Counted from the stretch's first letter, positions 10,734-24,150 are shown. The stretch is DNA of 64,000 bases from Rhynchospora pubera (GCA_028095005.1 CM051461.1:171871144-171935143); one strand, 5' to 3'. The notes: a model not told the origin generated them from the letters alone. Made by a program: numbers and translations.

Positions 10734-13702
10734 ATGGGACTGGCGGAGGAAGCGATCGGAAATGGAGAAGGACTTGGTATTAGAGCCAAACAAAAGTATG
10801 TCAGAGTGAATGCGCAGATCCCAGAAGAAACCACTGGAGAAGAAAATCCAAATCGAATGAAGGAAACAGACCGGATTAAACAGAGTAGGAGATATGTTAT
10901 TGCTTGTGCTCTCTTTGCCTCTCTCAACTCCGTGCTTCTTGGCTATGGTTAGTTCGTAAATCCACCTTTTTTTTTTCTATGATGTTCTGTTTAACTCCGC
11001 TTAGGAGTAATGCAAATGGTAGATTTGATTGAATTTGTGTAATACTTGGTTATAATCAAATATGGATTTCCCCTTTTTCAATGGGGCCAGCAGATTTGGT
11101 TGATATGAATTATGAACTCCCATGGATAATATTTTTGTAAATTGAACTATTTGAGACACATTTTTTAAAAATGCTTACCTTCCTATTAAAAAGCTTGACA
11201 TGTTTTCTTTTTCAGAAAGAGAAAACATAAAGGATTTTGATATGGATGCTAATTTCCTAATACTAAACTTTTTGAGGATGGAAAATATCAAATAATGCAT
11301 CTATCTTCTTATGACTAAATTCATCAAATCCCCCAAAAGATTACTAGATTGCTGCTGGTCCACAGACAACATAATAGATGTGTAACAAAATTAAGAGGAA
11401 AATTTCATTAATTTACAATTTAAAATTTTTTAACTTTATTTGAGGAAATTCTCCAATGACAAAATTAGCTTATGTGCATAAGAAAAACGAAAGATGAACA
11501 TTATAACATAGTAAGTTTTATTGATATTTTAAACTAGGTACTAACCTTGTTATTATTGTTTTAATAATTTCAATGGAAATCAGCATGTTCCAGTACCATT
11601 GTTTTAAAATAAAACATTATAACATACTACCTTGTACCAAATGGAATCAGTATCATTCTGGAATTCTCTCCATTTATGTTTATGAATGTATTAAAAGCTC
11701 CAAATGATTCTTGAGTCAATTCTAATCACAAGACAAACATTGAAAAGAGAAGTTACTGGACCTGATTAGCGACCATTTGTCAATCTCCAGCACTGCAAGT
11801 TTTTGTCAAAAGAGGAAACAGTATAATATTTAGCTTCTGCTTTTTTTTAAAAAAAATTGTTATTAATGACAAGGATAAAACATGTGTTGTCTATCGCCTA
11901 AACTCGTGCCTCTCTTTTTTCAGATGTAGGTGTGATGAGTGGTTGCATTCTCTTCATCCAAAAGGACCTACACATAACTGAAGTGCAACAAGAAGTACTT
12001 ATTGGTTGCCTCAGCTTTATCTCACTTGTCGGCGGTCTTGCTGCAGGCCGCACTGCTGATGCTATTGGCCGCAAATGGACCATAGCTGTTGCCGCTATTA
12101 TATTTCAGACTGGTGCAGCCATCATGACCTTTGCCCCATCCTTTGCAGTATGCTTTTATTAAAAGTTATTATGCTGGTAGAAAGTTGTTTCTGTAATTTA
12201 TGTTGAAAGCTCTTATGGTGGGTACCCCTTGCATAATAAGAAATCTTGCGTGATTTCCATCCTAGAAAGTAGAAACCATAAGTAGGTCCTACATTCCTTG
12301 TCTCCAATATACGTTTCATGTGTATAGTAAACAATGAGGAAGACATGTATTAGGAAAATTTTTTGAAGTTGGAAAAATTCAAGTCATTTATGAGCATTTT
12401 CTAAATTTTCATCCTTCTGCAGGACTATGGATGACCATATTGAAGGGGGTTGTACATAATATTTGATATTTTGTAGGTATGTTGCAGTCGGTTAAAAGTT
12501 CAATGCAGTCAGAAATGCCAAAATTATTTTGTTAATCTGAACAGGTCCTAATGATGGGTCGTCTCTTGGCTGGTGTTGGCATTGGGTTTGGCATCATGAT
12601 TGCACCGGTATATGTTGCTGAGATTTCGCCAGCTGTAACACGTGGTTTTCTCTCCTCCTTCCCAGAGATTTCTGTAAATGTGGGGATCCTATTAGGGTAT
12701 ATCTCAAATTATGCATTTTCAGGCTTATCTAATCATATAAATTGGCGTGTCATGCTGGCTGTTGGGATTTTTCCATCAGTTTTTGTTGGATTTGCTTTAC
12801 TGGTCATACCCGAGTCACCTAGATGGCTTGTGATGCAAAACCGTGCTGATGAAGCCAGGTCTGTTTTGATCAAGATAGTAGGTTCCGAGGTTGAAGCAAA
12901 CGAAAGGTTGGCTGAGATCGAGATTGCTGCAATGCCTGCAACAGCAGGCAAATCTGGAAGCACAAAGGCAGTGTGGTCAGAGATTTTAAATCCCTCACCA
13001 GTGCTTAAAAGGATGCTCATTACTGGGTTGGGGATCCAGTGCTTTCAGCAAATAACGGGTACAGATGCTGCTGTTTATTATAGTCCAACAATACTGAGAG
13101 CTGCTGGTATAAAATCTGATAACAAACTTCTTGCAGCAACAGTTGCTGTCGGGTTCTCAAAAACTGTGTTTATATTGATTGCAATTCTTCTTATAGACCG
13201 TGCAGGAAGGAAACCACTTTTGTATGTCAGTACAATTGGTATGACAATTTGTCTGTTTAGTTTAGCAGTATCTCTCTGTCTACTGGACAAGGGATCAGTT
13301 CCTGAACCAGCTGGAATTGCTGTGGCCATGGCAGCTGTGTGTGGAAATGTTGCATTCTTTTCAGTTGGGATGGGCCCCGTAACTTGGGTGGTTGGATCTG
13401 AGATTTTTCCTCTGAGGGTTCGGGCTCAGGCTGTAGCACTTGGCACAGTTGCAAACCGGGTTAGTAGCGGTCTGGTAGCAATGTCATTTCTGTCTATCTG
13501 CAATGCCATTTCTGTGTCTGGTGCATTCTTTATTTTCGGGTTTTTATCAGCTCTTGCGGTGGCATTTGTATATAGATTTGTGCCAGAGACGAGAGGGAAA
13601 AATTTGGAGCAGATTGAGGTGCTGTTTGGTGATGTTGGGGAATGGGAACGGAAAGAGATGGAGCTTAGTGATGTCAAGTATGAAGGAATTGTTAACAAAT
13701 GA
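10734..13702 (+). CDS. Polyol/monosaccharide transporter, PLT4-like (copy 1)
   Basis: A Major Facilitator sugar:proton symporter of the plant polyol/monosaccharide class, expected in a membrane (probably plasma membrane). Three exons: 10734-10947, 11924-12147 and 12545-13702 (stop TGA), 531 residues. Family signatures in order: GRKW after the second membrane segment, PESPRWL ending the first half, QCFQQITG in TM7, DRAGRKPLL after TM8, and PETRGKNLEQIE after TM12, with 12 hydrophobic segments. A hydrophilic N-terminus of about 55 residues (GNGEGLG, EETTGEENPN) precedes TM1. The ATG lies in a GA-rich leader; introns are phase 1 and phase 0. The neighbour at 17691 is a tandem duplicate with the same intron positions and about 87% identity over the last exon by eye. 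The PLT4-like label is family-level; the substrate (polyol, hexose or inositol) cannot be read from sequence. Confidence 0.92.
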
Positions 13703-14987
13703 CTTCAACATGGATCACTAGCTTGTTCACTCGTAAGACTCTTCTCTTTCCTTATGTGTTCATAATTTGGGCTTTGGGATCTTTTTGTTCTCACAAGCAT
13801 AAGGTGCCAACAGTATTTAGGAGGACGATAGCATGCCAGAAGAAGATATTTAAACGAATTCTTTTCATCGGCCTATTTCTTAGAACGAGAGAAGAGTTGG
13901 TTCTTTTTTATTGCCTATAGTGACAAATATTAAATCTTTCGTTATAAATACATCTGAATATCTACAAGTGTTTTCATTAGCGCAAAATTTTGTAGACTGT
14001 CTATATTTCGTTCTTTGCTTTCTTTTCCTTTAGTGATCATTTAAATATTAATTTTTAGTGTCTTCCGTTTCTTTGTTTTATCGAATGAAGAATTCCAATG
14101 TTTGTTTAAGTTCTACGGTGCATCACGTCTTACCGTACATTCAACATCTTTAATTGTAAAAGAAATATTATATTTCTTAAGTTTTTATTTTATGTATGCA
14201 ACTGAACACTTTGTTTTTCCTCGTAATTATGACTTTGTTGTCCGTCTGAATTGCCTTTTTCTTTTTTTTAGAAACAAAGACAAGGGTTCAGCCCTTACCA
14301 TTTTCGTTGAATCGTCCATCTGAATTGCTACCTTAATCATTTATGAATAGTTGATAGACGCTATATCCTTAACAAGGACTTGATATGTTTGATATTGATA
14401 TGAATTTGGTATGATGTATTGATATTGTATGATTGGCATCTATTTGGTGTGTAACTATGACCTTGACATGAATTTGGTATAATTATGAGCTCGACTGCTA
14501 AACCGTGTTATCCAAGAGCTAATTGCCAACAATCCATTAATTTCATTTAATTGCTCTTTAATATATATATAGATATGTAATGATGTAAACATAAGTGTAG
14601 TAAGGACAGTCCTTTATTTCTGTAGTATGTTTTTAGATTTGGGAGAAATTTGCGTATTTGCAAGTGAAATTGCAGTCTTTGATGACCTTTTTGAGCCACA
14701 ACCAACTTCCTCAGTAAATTTTAAAATTTAAATATAATTTAAAGAGAAGAATTTTGTGTATAATGACAATATCTTCTGTTACAACAGAAACAATATACTA
14801 TACGTTAATATTTTTTACAAAATAAATAAAAAAATTATAATTTTCGACTTTGGATGTTATAAGCGGAATTTAAATCCGTAAGTAAACTTAGTATTATACC
14901 CGAATTCATCCGTATATATTTTTTTTCTGGGTTCAAAAACGATTGAGAGCTTTTTTTAATAGATATTTAAAGTTAGTTTTTTTTTCC

Positions 14988-14997
<10 letters not shown>

Positions 14998-15018
<21 letters not shown>

Positions 15019-15020
15019 GG
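14998..15020. repeat. 23-base poly-G run following T-rich tract
   Basis: A pure run of 23 G follows a T/C-rich stretch (about 14977-14997). Long G homopolymers are rare in plant DNA and can form G-quadruplexes. They are also error-prone in sequencing, so the exact length is uncertain. Confidence 0.75.
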
Positions 15021-15625
15021 TTGGATATTGGAAGGAAACATATACTTACCAGCATTTTTTATATTATACCTTGATTGCATTTCTATCTTTATTATTTTAT
15101 ATTCGGAAATCCCTACATCCGATAAAAAAAAATAATAAGCTCAGTGTGGACTAATAAAAAATGCAGATCAGATCCTGAACTTAAAATTCATATTTTATTA
15201 ATTGGATTAATAATTAGTTTTCGGCATCCGTCTTGGAATAGAACAAAGTCAAACTAGCTTGTCCAACTTGGTATACGCTTTATGAGAAGTCTTATAGCAT
15301 ATACATCCCATTAATGCGTAAAGATGTGATTGCCGCCGGTCTCTACTGGTTTTATTTGCATTGTTTTTTATATGAATACCAACTTTTTGAAATGCTCTGT
15401 TTTATCATCAATTAAACTAAATAATCTTTTTTAACCATACCGCATAACTAATTATCACTGTTCCGTTTTAGCAAAATTTTATCACGAAGACACGAATCAT
15501 CACCCAACTGCTAAACTGCAAAAAATAACATTTTAAAATCTTGATTAAGTTAGATCAATATATAACTTTTATTAATTTTATTCTTATTTCTAAATTAATC
15601 ATGCTAGCTAGCTTCAATGAACATT

Positions 15626-15781
15626 GGCTCCGTTTGGATGGTGTGGGTCTGTGGGAATAAGAGGAATAAAGAAAGAAGTATTGGAAAGTGTGTAATTTTG
15701 TGAAGAGTTTGGATTGTTTATAATAAATTTGGGAGTAGGAAGAAGCTACTCTCTTATTCTTGCACCCATCTAAACGGAGTC
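15626..15781. mobile_element. GTTTGGAT-type MITE, copy A
   Basis: The ends are GGCTCCGTTTGGATGG and the inverse complement CCATCTAAACGGAGTC. ATT flanks both sides (15623-15625 and 15782-15784). The body shares GTGTGTAATTTTGTGAAGAG and TTTATAATAAATTT with copies at 32420, 60163, 62065 and 62311. A 3-bp duplication and G-rich TIRs fit PIF/Harbinger (Tourist-like) elements. Confidence 0.75.
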
Positions 15782-16459
15782 ATTAAGAATGAAAAAAATA
15801 AATGGCAGCAATTATAGTAATTGAACATTTGTGTTTTTTTTTTTTTTTTTTTGGTGTCATCATTGACCGGAATAACCAAATAAGCGTGAAGATGGTATTG
15901 CTACTTGCTAGTGTGTTTGTTTATATGGCGTTGATAACATGACAAAACAGTATACCTAATGCTCTAATAGTACCAATTGTGAAAAGGCATTGTGTCGGGC
16001 TAATAGTCAAAATGAAGTAACTAAGCAATCTGATAATATTTTAAAAATAGAAAATGCGATAAACAGGCAATTTTGTGCTCGCGCGATATCATAAAATGCA
16101 CCATCTAGGGTGGAACCCTAACTACTTTTAGAGGGCCCTGTGGCACCATCACATGGTTCAGATTTTGCATCACCGGCTAGTATGCTAGCAATTCTGGACA
16201 GACGTATGATCCGAACTATCCGATCAACGATAGATGTCCCGTAATTAATATCAAATCCGTCGAAATTCGTGCGGCCTATAAAAATTTATCCGTGAAAATT
16301 AGATCCGACGATTCAAATCGATGAGCCAAGTTTCATGTTTTGTGCACATGTAATAAGGAAGTCTTTTCTTTCGTGTACTATTCAGCTTTCATAGAGTATG
16401 TTATACGTTTTGATTTAATTTGCTCCGAATCATATTTTTTAGGTGACAAACTTTTTAAA

Positions 16460-16891
16460 GAGTAATGCTATGATGCATCATGAATGCACGACTCTTTTTG
16501 CGCATCACGAGTTTATTTATCATATTTTTTTCAAATGTAAAATATAATTTAGCCAATTCAATTTATATGTCGAAATCTTATAAGAAACCGAATTATATAT
16601 ATTTTTTAAAGTTTTGTTATTATATTTTTCTAATTTTTTAAAAGATTACCATAATTGGAAATATTTCGTTATTAGTTTGTATCCAAAAAACAAATTTCTA
16701 AAAGAATTGAAAAATAGTAAAAAAATCTAAAATAAAATAAAAATTTAATTTGCTGTAAGATTTTAATATGTAGATTGAAGTGATTAAATTATATTTATTA
16801 TTTTATTTTTCATTTTGAAATTTAGCTAACAACTAATTAAGTTCATGATGCACAAAGAATCTGTGCATCATGATGCACCATAGCTATTCCC
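16460..16891. mobile_element. MULE-like MITE with 9-bp near-perfect duplication
   Basis: The inverted ends begin GAGTAATGCTATGATGCATC (left) and GGGAATAGCTATGGTGCATC (right, reverse complement). Both continue as TIRs of about 50 bp containing repeated TGCATCATGA. The flanks CTTTTTAAA (16451-16459) and CTTTTCAAA (16892-16900) match at 8 of 9 bases, as expected for a Mutator-type insertion. It is 432 bp, AT-rich and non-coding. Confidence 0.72.
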
Positions 16892-17572
16892 CTTTTCAAA
16901 TTTATTTATAAATTCGGTTTGATAAACATGCTCTATATACGCACATGATTGATGTTATATATATAAAAATATAATTGTTTTTAGTTTCAGTTTTTATATC
17001 TCATAATAAACTTACAAGCATTTGAAAGATAGCAGTCGAACTTCCACTTTTACCTGCCTATTTATTTTTATTAATTTATCAATTTTGAAAGACTAGTATA
17101 ACAGTTTTGATTTTTACATGACATGAAAAAATAGAAAAAGAAAATTTCATCATAAAAAAATTATATAAAAAAAAACATAACAAGACTATGTTATCTTTTC
17201 TTTTATATCTATAATAAACTTAAAATATTTTTTTTCAAAAAACAACAAACTCAAAATATTGTCTTCGTTTCTAACAAAAATTTAAGCAAGCGTAACGGTA
17301 CAAAACAAGATAGATGTAACAAAAATGTTTACCCGGTCTCTGTTTTTCTTTTTAATAAGACAATAAAATCCCATTTTTATATGGACAAAAACCCTGACCG
17401 CGGGAACTGGATTGTCCAATTGTCAACTAGGAAACTCTCCTGTAGTTTACTCAACTCATGCCCATTGCCCCTCCATTTTTTAAGTCGATCCCACTAAAAA
17501 CCTTTTCCCTCTCTTAAGTCTCAAGTCTCATTGTCTATTTGTCTCAAAGCCTTGACCCAGAATAAATAAAAG

Positions 17573-17579
17573 TATAAAA
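17573..17579 (+). promoter_or_regulatory. Candidate TATA box of transporter copy 2
   Basis: TATAAAA lies 112 bp upstream of the start codon, just before the GA-rich leader. Position and sequence fit a TATA box; copy 1 has no equally clear one. Confidence 0.45.
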
Positions 17580-17690
17580 CAGTAAACTACTCTCTCAAAG
17601 AGGGAAGCCAAAGAGGAAAAAGAGATCTCCATAGAGGGAGGTACAGAGCGAGAACAAACGAGACCAAGAGGGAGGGAGGGAGCGAGAGCG

Positions 17691-20600
17691 ATGGGGCTGG
17701 CGGAGGAGGCGATCGGAAATGGAGAAGGACTCGGTCGACTGCCGCGTCTCGGAGTCAAACAAAAGTACATCAGAATGGATGCGCAGATCCCAGAAGAAAC
17801 CACTGGAGAAGAAAATCCAAATGGAAGGAAAGACGATTCAGACCGGATTAAACAGAGTAGGAGATATGTTATTGCTTGTGCTGTTTTTGCCTCTCTCAAT
17901 TCCGTTCTTCTCGGCTATGGTTAGTTCATAAATCCACTTGTTTTAGTTTTTTTGTTTATCTTGTTTAAATCTACTTAGTTTGGGAGGTATGGAGATGGTG
18001 GTTTTGGTTGATCTGATCCGAAGAGTTTTGGTTCTTTTTTTGATATTTTGTTGTGTACTAGTTCTTGGTTGAAGTCAAAGATAGTTTCCTTTTTGCTTGG
18101 TCAACAATGCCAGATTGTTTTTCCCTGCTACGTGTCTTTTCAATGTTCTTAATGGGGCCTGTAGATTTGGTTGATGTGAAATATGAATTCCATAATTATT
18201 TTAATTATTCGAGACGCATCTTAAGAAAACGCTTACCTTCTTTTTTTTTTTAAAAAATGTTTTTGTTTTTTAGATAGAGAATAAATAAATAAAAGAGTTT
18301 TGGACCTTTTGGTAAGATTGCTAGTTTCGGCTAGATACTTATTTCGACGTATTTTTGTGGGAATGAAAAATAGAAAATAATTAAATGAATCTTCATTAAT
18401 TAATAAACTATTATATTGATCAAACTCTACAAAAGTATTACTAAATTAACCCCCGTTCAACATTCAAGCAAGCATAAGAGAAATTCCAACGAAAATTTCA
18501 TTAATCAACAATTTAAAATTATTAACTTTATTTGAGGTTATTTCTCAGTGACAAAAAAAAAAGGTTTAGCCATTATGCCTAAGAGAAACCTAAAGCAAAG
18601 ATTAACGTTATAGTATATTAGGTTTCAAAAAAGAAAAAAGAAAAAAATTGTAACATACTCCCAAGTTAGTACCTACTAACAAATGAAACAGTCTCGTACT
18701 GGAATTTTCATTATTTGATGAAAGTAGTAAAAGCTTCAGATGCTCAAATCAATTCTAATCACAATACAAATTGGAAAGAAAACAATATTTTGCCAAAAAG
18801 AAAGATATTATAGGAAAGTTAAGACCTGAAGGTTTCTGAAGCTGTTTAATAACCGTTGTCAATATCCAACACCGCAACACTTTCTCAAAAGATGAAATTA
18901 GTATAATATTTAGCTGCAATTTTTTGTAAATGTTACCAATGAACTAGACATATTATGCATAATTTATCGTCTAAACTCTTGCTCTCTGTTTTCAGATGTA
19001 GGCGTGATGAGCGGCTGCATTCTCTTCATCCAAAAGGACCTACACATAAACGAAGTGCAACAAGAAGTTCTTGTTGGCTGCCTCAGCTTCATCTCTCTTG
19101 TCGGCAGTCTTGCCGCAGGCCGCACCTCTGACGCTATAGGCCGAAAATGGACCATAGCTCTTGCTGCTGTTATATTTCAGGCTGGTGCAGCTGTCATGAC
19201 CTTCGCGCCATCCTTTACAGTATGTTTGGTTAAAAATTCTTATGGTGATGAAAAATTGTTTTTGTAATTTTATGTTTCGAGCTTGCATATTGAGAAATCT
19301 TGCAAATTATCATCCAAATAATCATAAGTTGGTCTGACACTCCATGTCTCCTGCATACTTTCCGTATGCATGATGACAATGAGTACCTGTGGATTAGGGA
19401 AAATATATTGAGGTAAATTAGCAAGAATTTCACTTCCTGCACTAACATCTCAAAAGGTTCCAACACTCTAAGTGACTTCAGTTGATTCGTATTGAAGAAT
19501 TATACCTAATGTTTTGACATTTTGTACAGTTATGCTTTTAGTTGGTGATGTGAATGCTAATTTTATAGTCATTTTGATCTGAAACAGGTACTAATGGTGG
19601 GTCGTCTCTTGGCTGGTGTTGGAATTGGTTTTGGCATCATGATTGCCCCAGTGTACATTGCAGAGATTTCACCAGCCGTAACACGTGGTTCCCTCTCCTC
19701 CTTTCCAGAGATTTTCATAAATGTGGGGATCCTATTAGGGTATATATCAAATTATGCATTTTCAGGCTTATCTAATCATATAAATTGGCGTGTCATGCTG
19801 GCTGTTGGGATTTTGCCGTCAGTTTTTATTGGATTTGCTTTACTGGTCATACCTGAGTCACCTAGATGGCTTGTGTTGCAAAACCGGGCCGATGAAGCCA
19901 GATCAGTTTTAGTCAAGATTGTAGGTACTGAGGAGGAGGCGACTGAAAGGTTGGCTGAGATAGAGACAGCTGCATTGACTGCAACAGCTGGGAAGCTTGA
20001 AAGTGCAAAGCCAGTGTGGTCAGAGATCTTAAATCCTTCACCGGTACTTAGAAGGATGCTCATTACTGGGTTGGGGATCCAGTGCTTTCAGCAAATAACC
20101 GGCATAGATGCGACTGTGTATTATAGCCCAACAATACTCAGAACTGCTGGTATAAAATCTGATAACAAACTTCTTGCAGCAACAATTGCAGTCGGGTTCA
20201 CAAAAACCGTGTTTATATTAATTGCAATTCTTCTTATAGACCGTGTCGGCAGGAAACCACTATTGTATGTCAGTACAATTGGTATGACAATTTGTCTGTT
20301 TGGTTTAGCAGCTTCTCTCAGTCTACTCGACAAAGGATTAGTTTCTACTCCAGCTGGCATTGCTGTGGCCATGGTTACTGTCTGTGGAAATGTTGCATTC
20401 TTTTCAGTTGGTATGGGACCCATATCTTGGGTGATGGGATCTGAGATTTTTCCTTTGAGGGTACGGGCCCAGGCGGCAGCACTTGGAACAGTTGCAAATC
20501 GGGTTAGTAGTGGTCTGGTAGCAATGTCATTTCTGTCTATCTGCAATGCTATTTCTGTGGGCGGTACATTCTTTATCTTTGGGGTTTTATCAGCTCTTTC

Positions 20601-20745
20601 GGTGGCATTTATGTATAGATTTGTGCCAGAAACAAGAGGGAAAAACTTGGAACAGATTGAGGCACTTTTTGGTGATGAGGGAGAATGGGAGGGAAAAGAG
20701 ATGGAGCTTAGTAATGTCAAGTATGAAGGGATAGTTAACAAATGA
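17691..20745 (+). CDS. Polyol/monosaccharide transporter, PLT4-like (copy 2)
   Basis: Tandem paralogue of the gene at 10734, with the same predicted role as a proton-coupled sugar/polyol carrier. Three exons: 17691-17919, 18996-19219 and 19588-20745 (stop TGA), 536 residues, with intron phases identical to copy 1. It keeps GRKW, PESPRWL, QCFQQITG, DRVGRKPLL and PETRGKNLEQIE. Over the last exon I count about 48 differences in 383 residues, mostly conservative (V/I, S/T, A/V). The N-terminus differs by five extra residues (RLPRL region). Intron 1 sequences are also alignable near their 3' ends (both contain AGTATAATATTTAGCT), so the duplication covered the gene, not a cDNA. The frame is intact. 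Substrate not determinable. Confidence 0.92.
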
Positions 20746-21542
20746 CCCCAACATTTGATTCCGAGCTTATTCACTCACAAGACACTTCTTTTTTCTCGAA
20801 CCTTGATCGCGAGCTTATCCACTCACAAATATTTTCTTCCTTTGTACGTTCGTTATTGGGGTTTAAAAGGTGAAGAAAAATTTTGGTAGAAAGGATACAG
20901 AAATCTTTGAAGAGAGGAGCTTGAGATTTGAATGTTACCACAATTGAGCTGGAATGTTGAAGCAACATCAACACAATTTAGCAAATCACTGTGAAAACAA
21001 AACATCTAATTGTAACAACAAGAAATAATTTTGTGAGGAAACTGCAACAAGTTTAGCACATTTATCAAAGTTGCAGTTCTGTGCTTTTTGCATTTGTATA
21101 TAGATTCTTTCACAAAATATGTATATTTATTTACTTGCATACCTCTAGATACCACAATTTACTGATATTACTAATTAGTGGGTTAGCATCCTTCGCATCC
21201 TTAGTGTTGTTCAATTCAGGATTTGAGATAAAAAAATTTAACCCAGGAAAGAAATACTATATTAACAAAGCAAGATATACAAGTTCTATTAGGCATCAGT
21301 CAGACTATAACGCACAGAGAAACTACTGCGCCAGAGCAGTAGTGCATTAGTTTGTAACACAGCAGGGGATGTCACAAGTGAATCTAAACCTCACATAGTT
21401 TGTACGATTACAAAAAAAAATTGTGGAGATTTAAGATCACACTACAACGTTGAGACTGGCTGGAGGCTAGAGAAGAACACCAGTTATAACTACTTAAATA
21501 TACAAAAAAGAAAAAGGCAACGATGGAGCCCTAGTCCCAAAT
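20746..21542. other. Intergenic region between convergent genes
   Basis: 3' flanks of transporter copy 2 (+) and the MERIT40-like gene (-). AT-rich; nothing else could be supported. Confidence 0.5.
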
Positions 21543-23266
21543 TTAAGTTGATATTATCATGCTGTCATCTGATTGGATCCCTTCCCCACCTCCAGGCGGC
21601 GCCCTCTTGACAATCGTCTTTGGAACATCAAAATCATCCTGCATGCACCGCTGAGTTGGGTGTGCAAGCAGGACACACACATGACGAAAGAGGACACGTG
21701 TCATCCCCTGGCCAATCTCAAAGACATACCCTTCATACTGTGACACGTGCTCTACTGCATCAACTAGGGTATCATAGACCTTCTGGGGGCAGTTGTCAGG
21801 CCCTGGTTTGTCATGAAGATACACCACATCCATTGTGAATGTTTTCTGGTTGACAGGCCAACGGTGTTTGGGTGGTACTGATGACCGGCAGTAGACCAAT
21901 ACCTGGTATTGGAAATTTAGTGTCAGGTCACATGAGGATTGTTCGCGCTACAATAATGGACTATTTGCAGTTTTCTTTGCAAAATAATAAATAAATAACT
22001 CAAAAAACCAAATTGTCAGTAAAACTACTTAAATGATCCAAAATTAAGTACAAAATAAATTCAGTTTAAATTAAATACGAAGTATACAGCATTTCACCAG
22101 GGTCAGAGTAAATTACAGGGGTCATTAATAAATTTCACTGGAATACTGTTAATTTAAGTGATAAAAATCACCTGAGATTGAGCAACGAGTGTTCCATAGC
22201 TGAATTTCAATGATAGGTATAGTTGAACTAAACTAATTAAAAATCACAAGTTTATGCTTACAATAAACAAAAAAAAAAACTGATTTTAATGATTGCCAAG
22301 GAACTTGAAATGATAAAAATCACATGAGAGCCATATTGTTTTAAAACTTTGAGGGTCTAAAAACCCGAGCATCTCAAATAAGCAGTTTTAAAGAATGCAT
22401 AAGACAGTATACCACTCTGAAGAGCCTGCCCTGTGCATGCGACCTCCTCGCCTCAAAATTTGCTAATTCAAACAGCTTGGTGATGTCGGCGCCTTCCACA
22501 GGAGCCTCTGGTACAGTCAGGTATCTTACCGCTTCAGTCACTGATTTTATATCATTGCTGAACTCCCGTTTGACCTGAAAATAAAACTTAGATTATAGCA
22601 TTTCCCAATTGTACTTGATAATTCTTTGCATATTGCAAAACTTAGGTTTCTTTGTCTAATAATAATTAGTAGGTTCTTGATCTACAGGATTCACAAAAAA
22701 AACAAGCAAGAATATACCAAGGTTTAAAAATAGATATTTGACTTAAAAAAAACTATGGAACTAAAGGAGCTCAACTATAATTATCTTTAATAAAGATTTC
22801 ATGACTATAATTATCTTGTTACTTTCAGGTACATGGGTGTATTTCTTAACTATCAAATTTTGTCAGTTAAGAATAGAAACCTCAAAGAAGTATATATATA
22901 TACACTAAAGGGCAAATAACAGGTAATGAAAGGGCAAGAACGCAAAAACAAGAATTGAATGGATACCCAAGAGAAGCTCTTTCCGAGAGAAGAGAAGGAG
23001 AAGCGGTGGTCGGTACACATGTTGAGCTTAGAATGAGCGAAGAGCAACAGCGCTTGCTTAATCGCATCTAAACGGGTCACGCCACGGCCCTTGGGACCCG
23101 AAACCCGCATTTCAGCGAGCGATTCGGGTCCGATATCGACGCAGAAGAGAATGTCCTCTGGCATGAACAAGCTCGGAGGGAGACTGTACAGCGGAGGAGG
23201 TGGCGGAGCATTGGCAGCCTGGTGCGATGCCGCTGAGATCGGCGCATCCGACGAGCCTCCTTCCAT
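21543..23266 (-). CDS. BABAM1: BRISC and BRCA1-A complex member 1 homologue (MERIT40-like)
   Basis: Homologue of the vWA-fold scaffold that assembles the Lys63-specific deubiquitinase complexes BRISC and BRCA1-A in animals; plants have a counterpart. Three exons on the minus strand: 23266-22967, 22574-22413 and 21902-21543 (stop TAA), 273 residues, introns phase 0. A Pro-rich, disordered N-terminus (about residues 1-32) is followed by the start of the vWA-like domain (PEDILFCVDIGPES), then RLDAIKQALLLFAHSKLNM. The second exon carries EAVRYLTVPEAPVEG. The third has RVVLVYCRSSVPPKHRWP, VVYLHDKPGPDNCPQKVYD and YEGYVFEIGQG. The length fits the plant family (about 270). The frame is intact and GT/AG borders are clear. 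The product call is confident; the deubiquitinase-scaffold role in this plant is inferred from the family. Confidence 0.88.
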
Positions 23267-23561
23267 TGGTTAGCTTTTGATTTGGGAACGAGCCGATCGA
23301 ATTCTTTCCTTTTGTCTGAGAAAATTTGTTTAGTACTTTGTTAGTACTTTATTAGTCTTTGTTCTTTTTTCTTTTTCTTAATTGGAATTGGGGTTTGGGC
23401 AATTCCATAGTTGGTAGCCACTGCCCACTGGCCGGACCATCATTTTCTTAATCCGAACCGTTGGATCTAATTTCGAAGAATAAAATTTTATGAACTGTAT
23501 AAATCTCGACTGATCTAATAATAATCACGAGACATCTTCAGATCAGAGGTCTGCCCTTGTA

Positions 23562-24113
23562 GGGGGTCGTTTGGCAACATCAAAGTTTAGTGGGATCAAG
23601 GATTAAATTAGTATTTTGGGATTAGTGTTTGAGGTTAAAGTTAATAAAAGTTAGTACTAACTTAAAGTTAGTAATTGTTGTTTGGCATGATAGGTTAAAG
23701 TTAGTGATCAAAGTGAATGTATTTAATTATAACATTCATTTTAATCTAGACATTTTAGAATTCGAAAATTTTAAATCTTGATATTTTTAAAAGATGAAAA
23801 TTAAAATTTTAAATTTTAAAATTTGAAACTTTGAAAATTGAAATTTGAAATTTTGAATTTTGAAATTTGAATTTTGAATTTTGAATTTTGAATTTTGAAA
23901 TTTTGAAATTTGAAATTTTGAAATTTGGAATTTGAAATTTGAAATTTTGAAATTTGAAATTTGAAATTTTGAAATTTGAAATTTGAAATTTTGAAATTTG
24001 GAATTTGAAATTTGAAATTTTGAAATTTGAAATTTGAAATTTTGAAATTTTGAAATTTGAAATTTGAAATTTTTATTTTGAATTTGAAATTTGAAATTTG
24101 AAATTTTTATTTT

Positions 24114-24150
<37 letters not shown>

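Larger units (their letters stand above)
13721..17560. other. Spacer between the two transporter genes
   Basis: The 3' flank of copy 1 is followed by about 3.8 kb of AT-rich DNA without a gene. It holds a poly-G tract (14998-15020), a GTTTGGAT-type MITE (15626-15781), an 18-19 base T run near 15834 and a MULE-like MITE (16460-16891), listed separately. The rest shows no supportable feature. Confidence 0.55.

Noticed and set aside
20121..20774. 217-codon minus ORF opposite transporter copy 2
   Set aside because: It is the antisense shadow of a conserved transporter exon, as is the matching ORF over copy 1.
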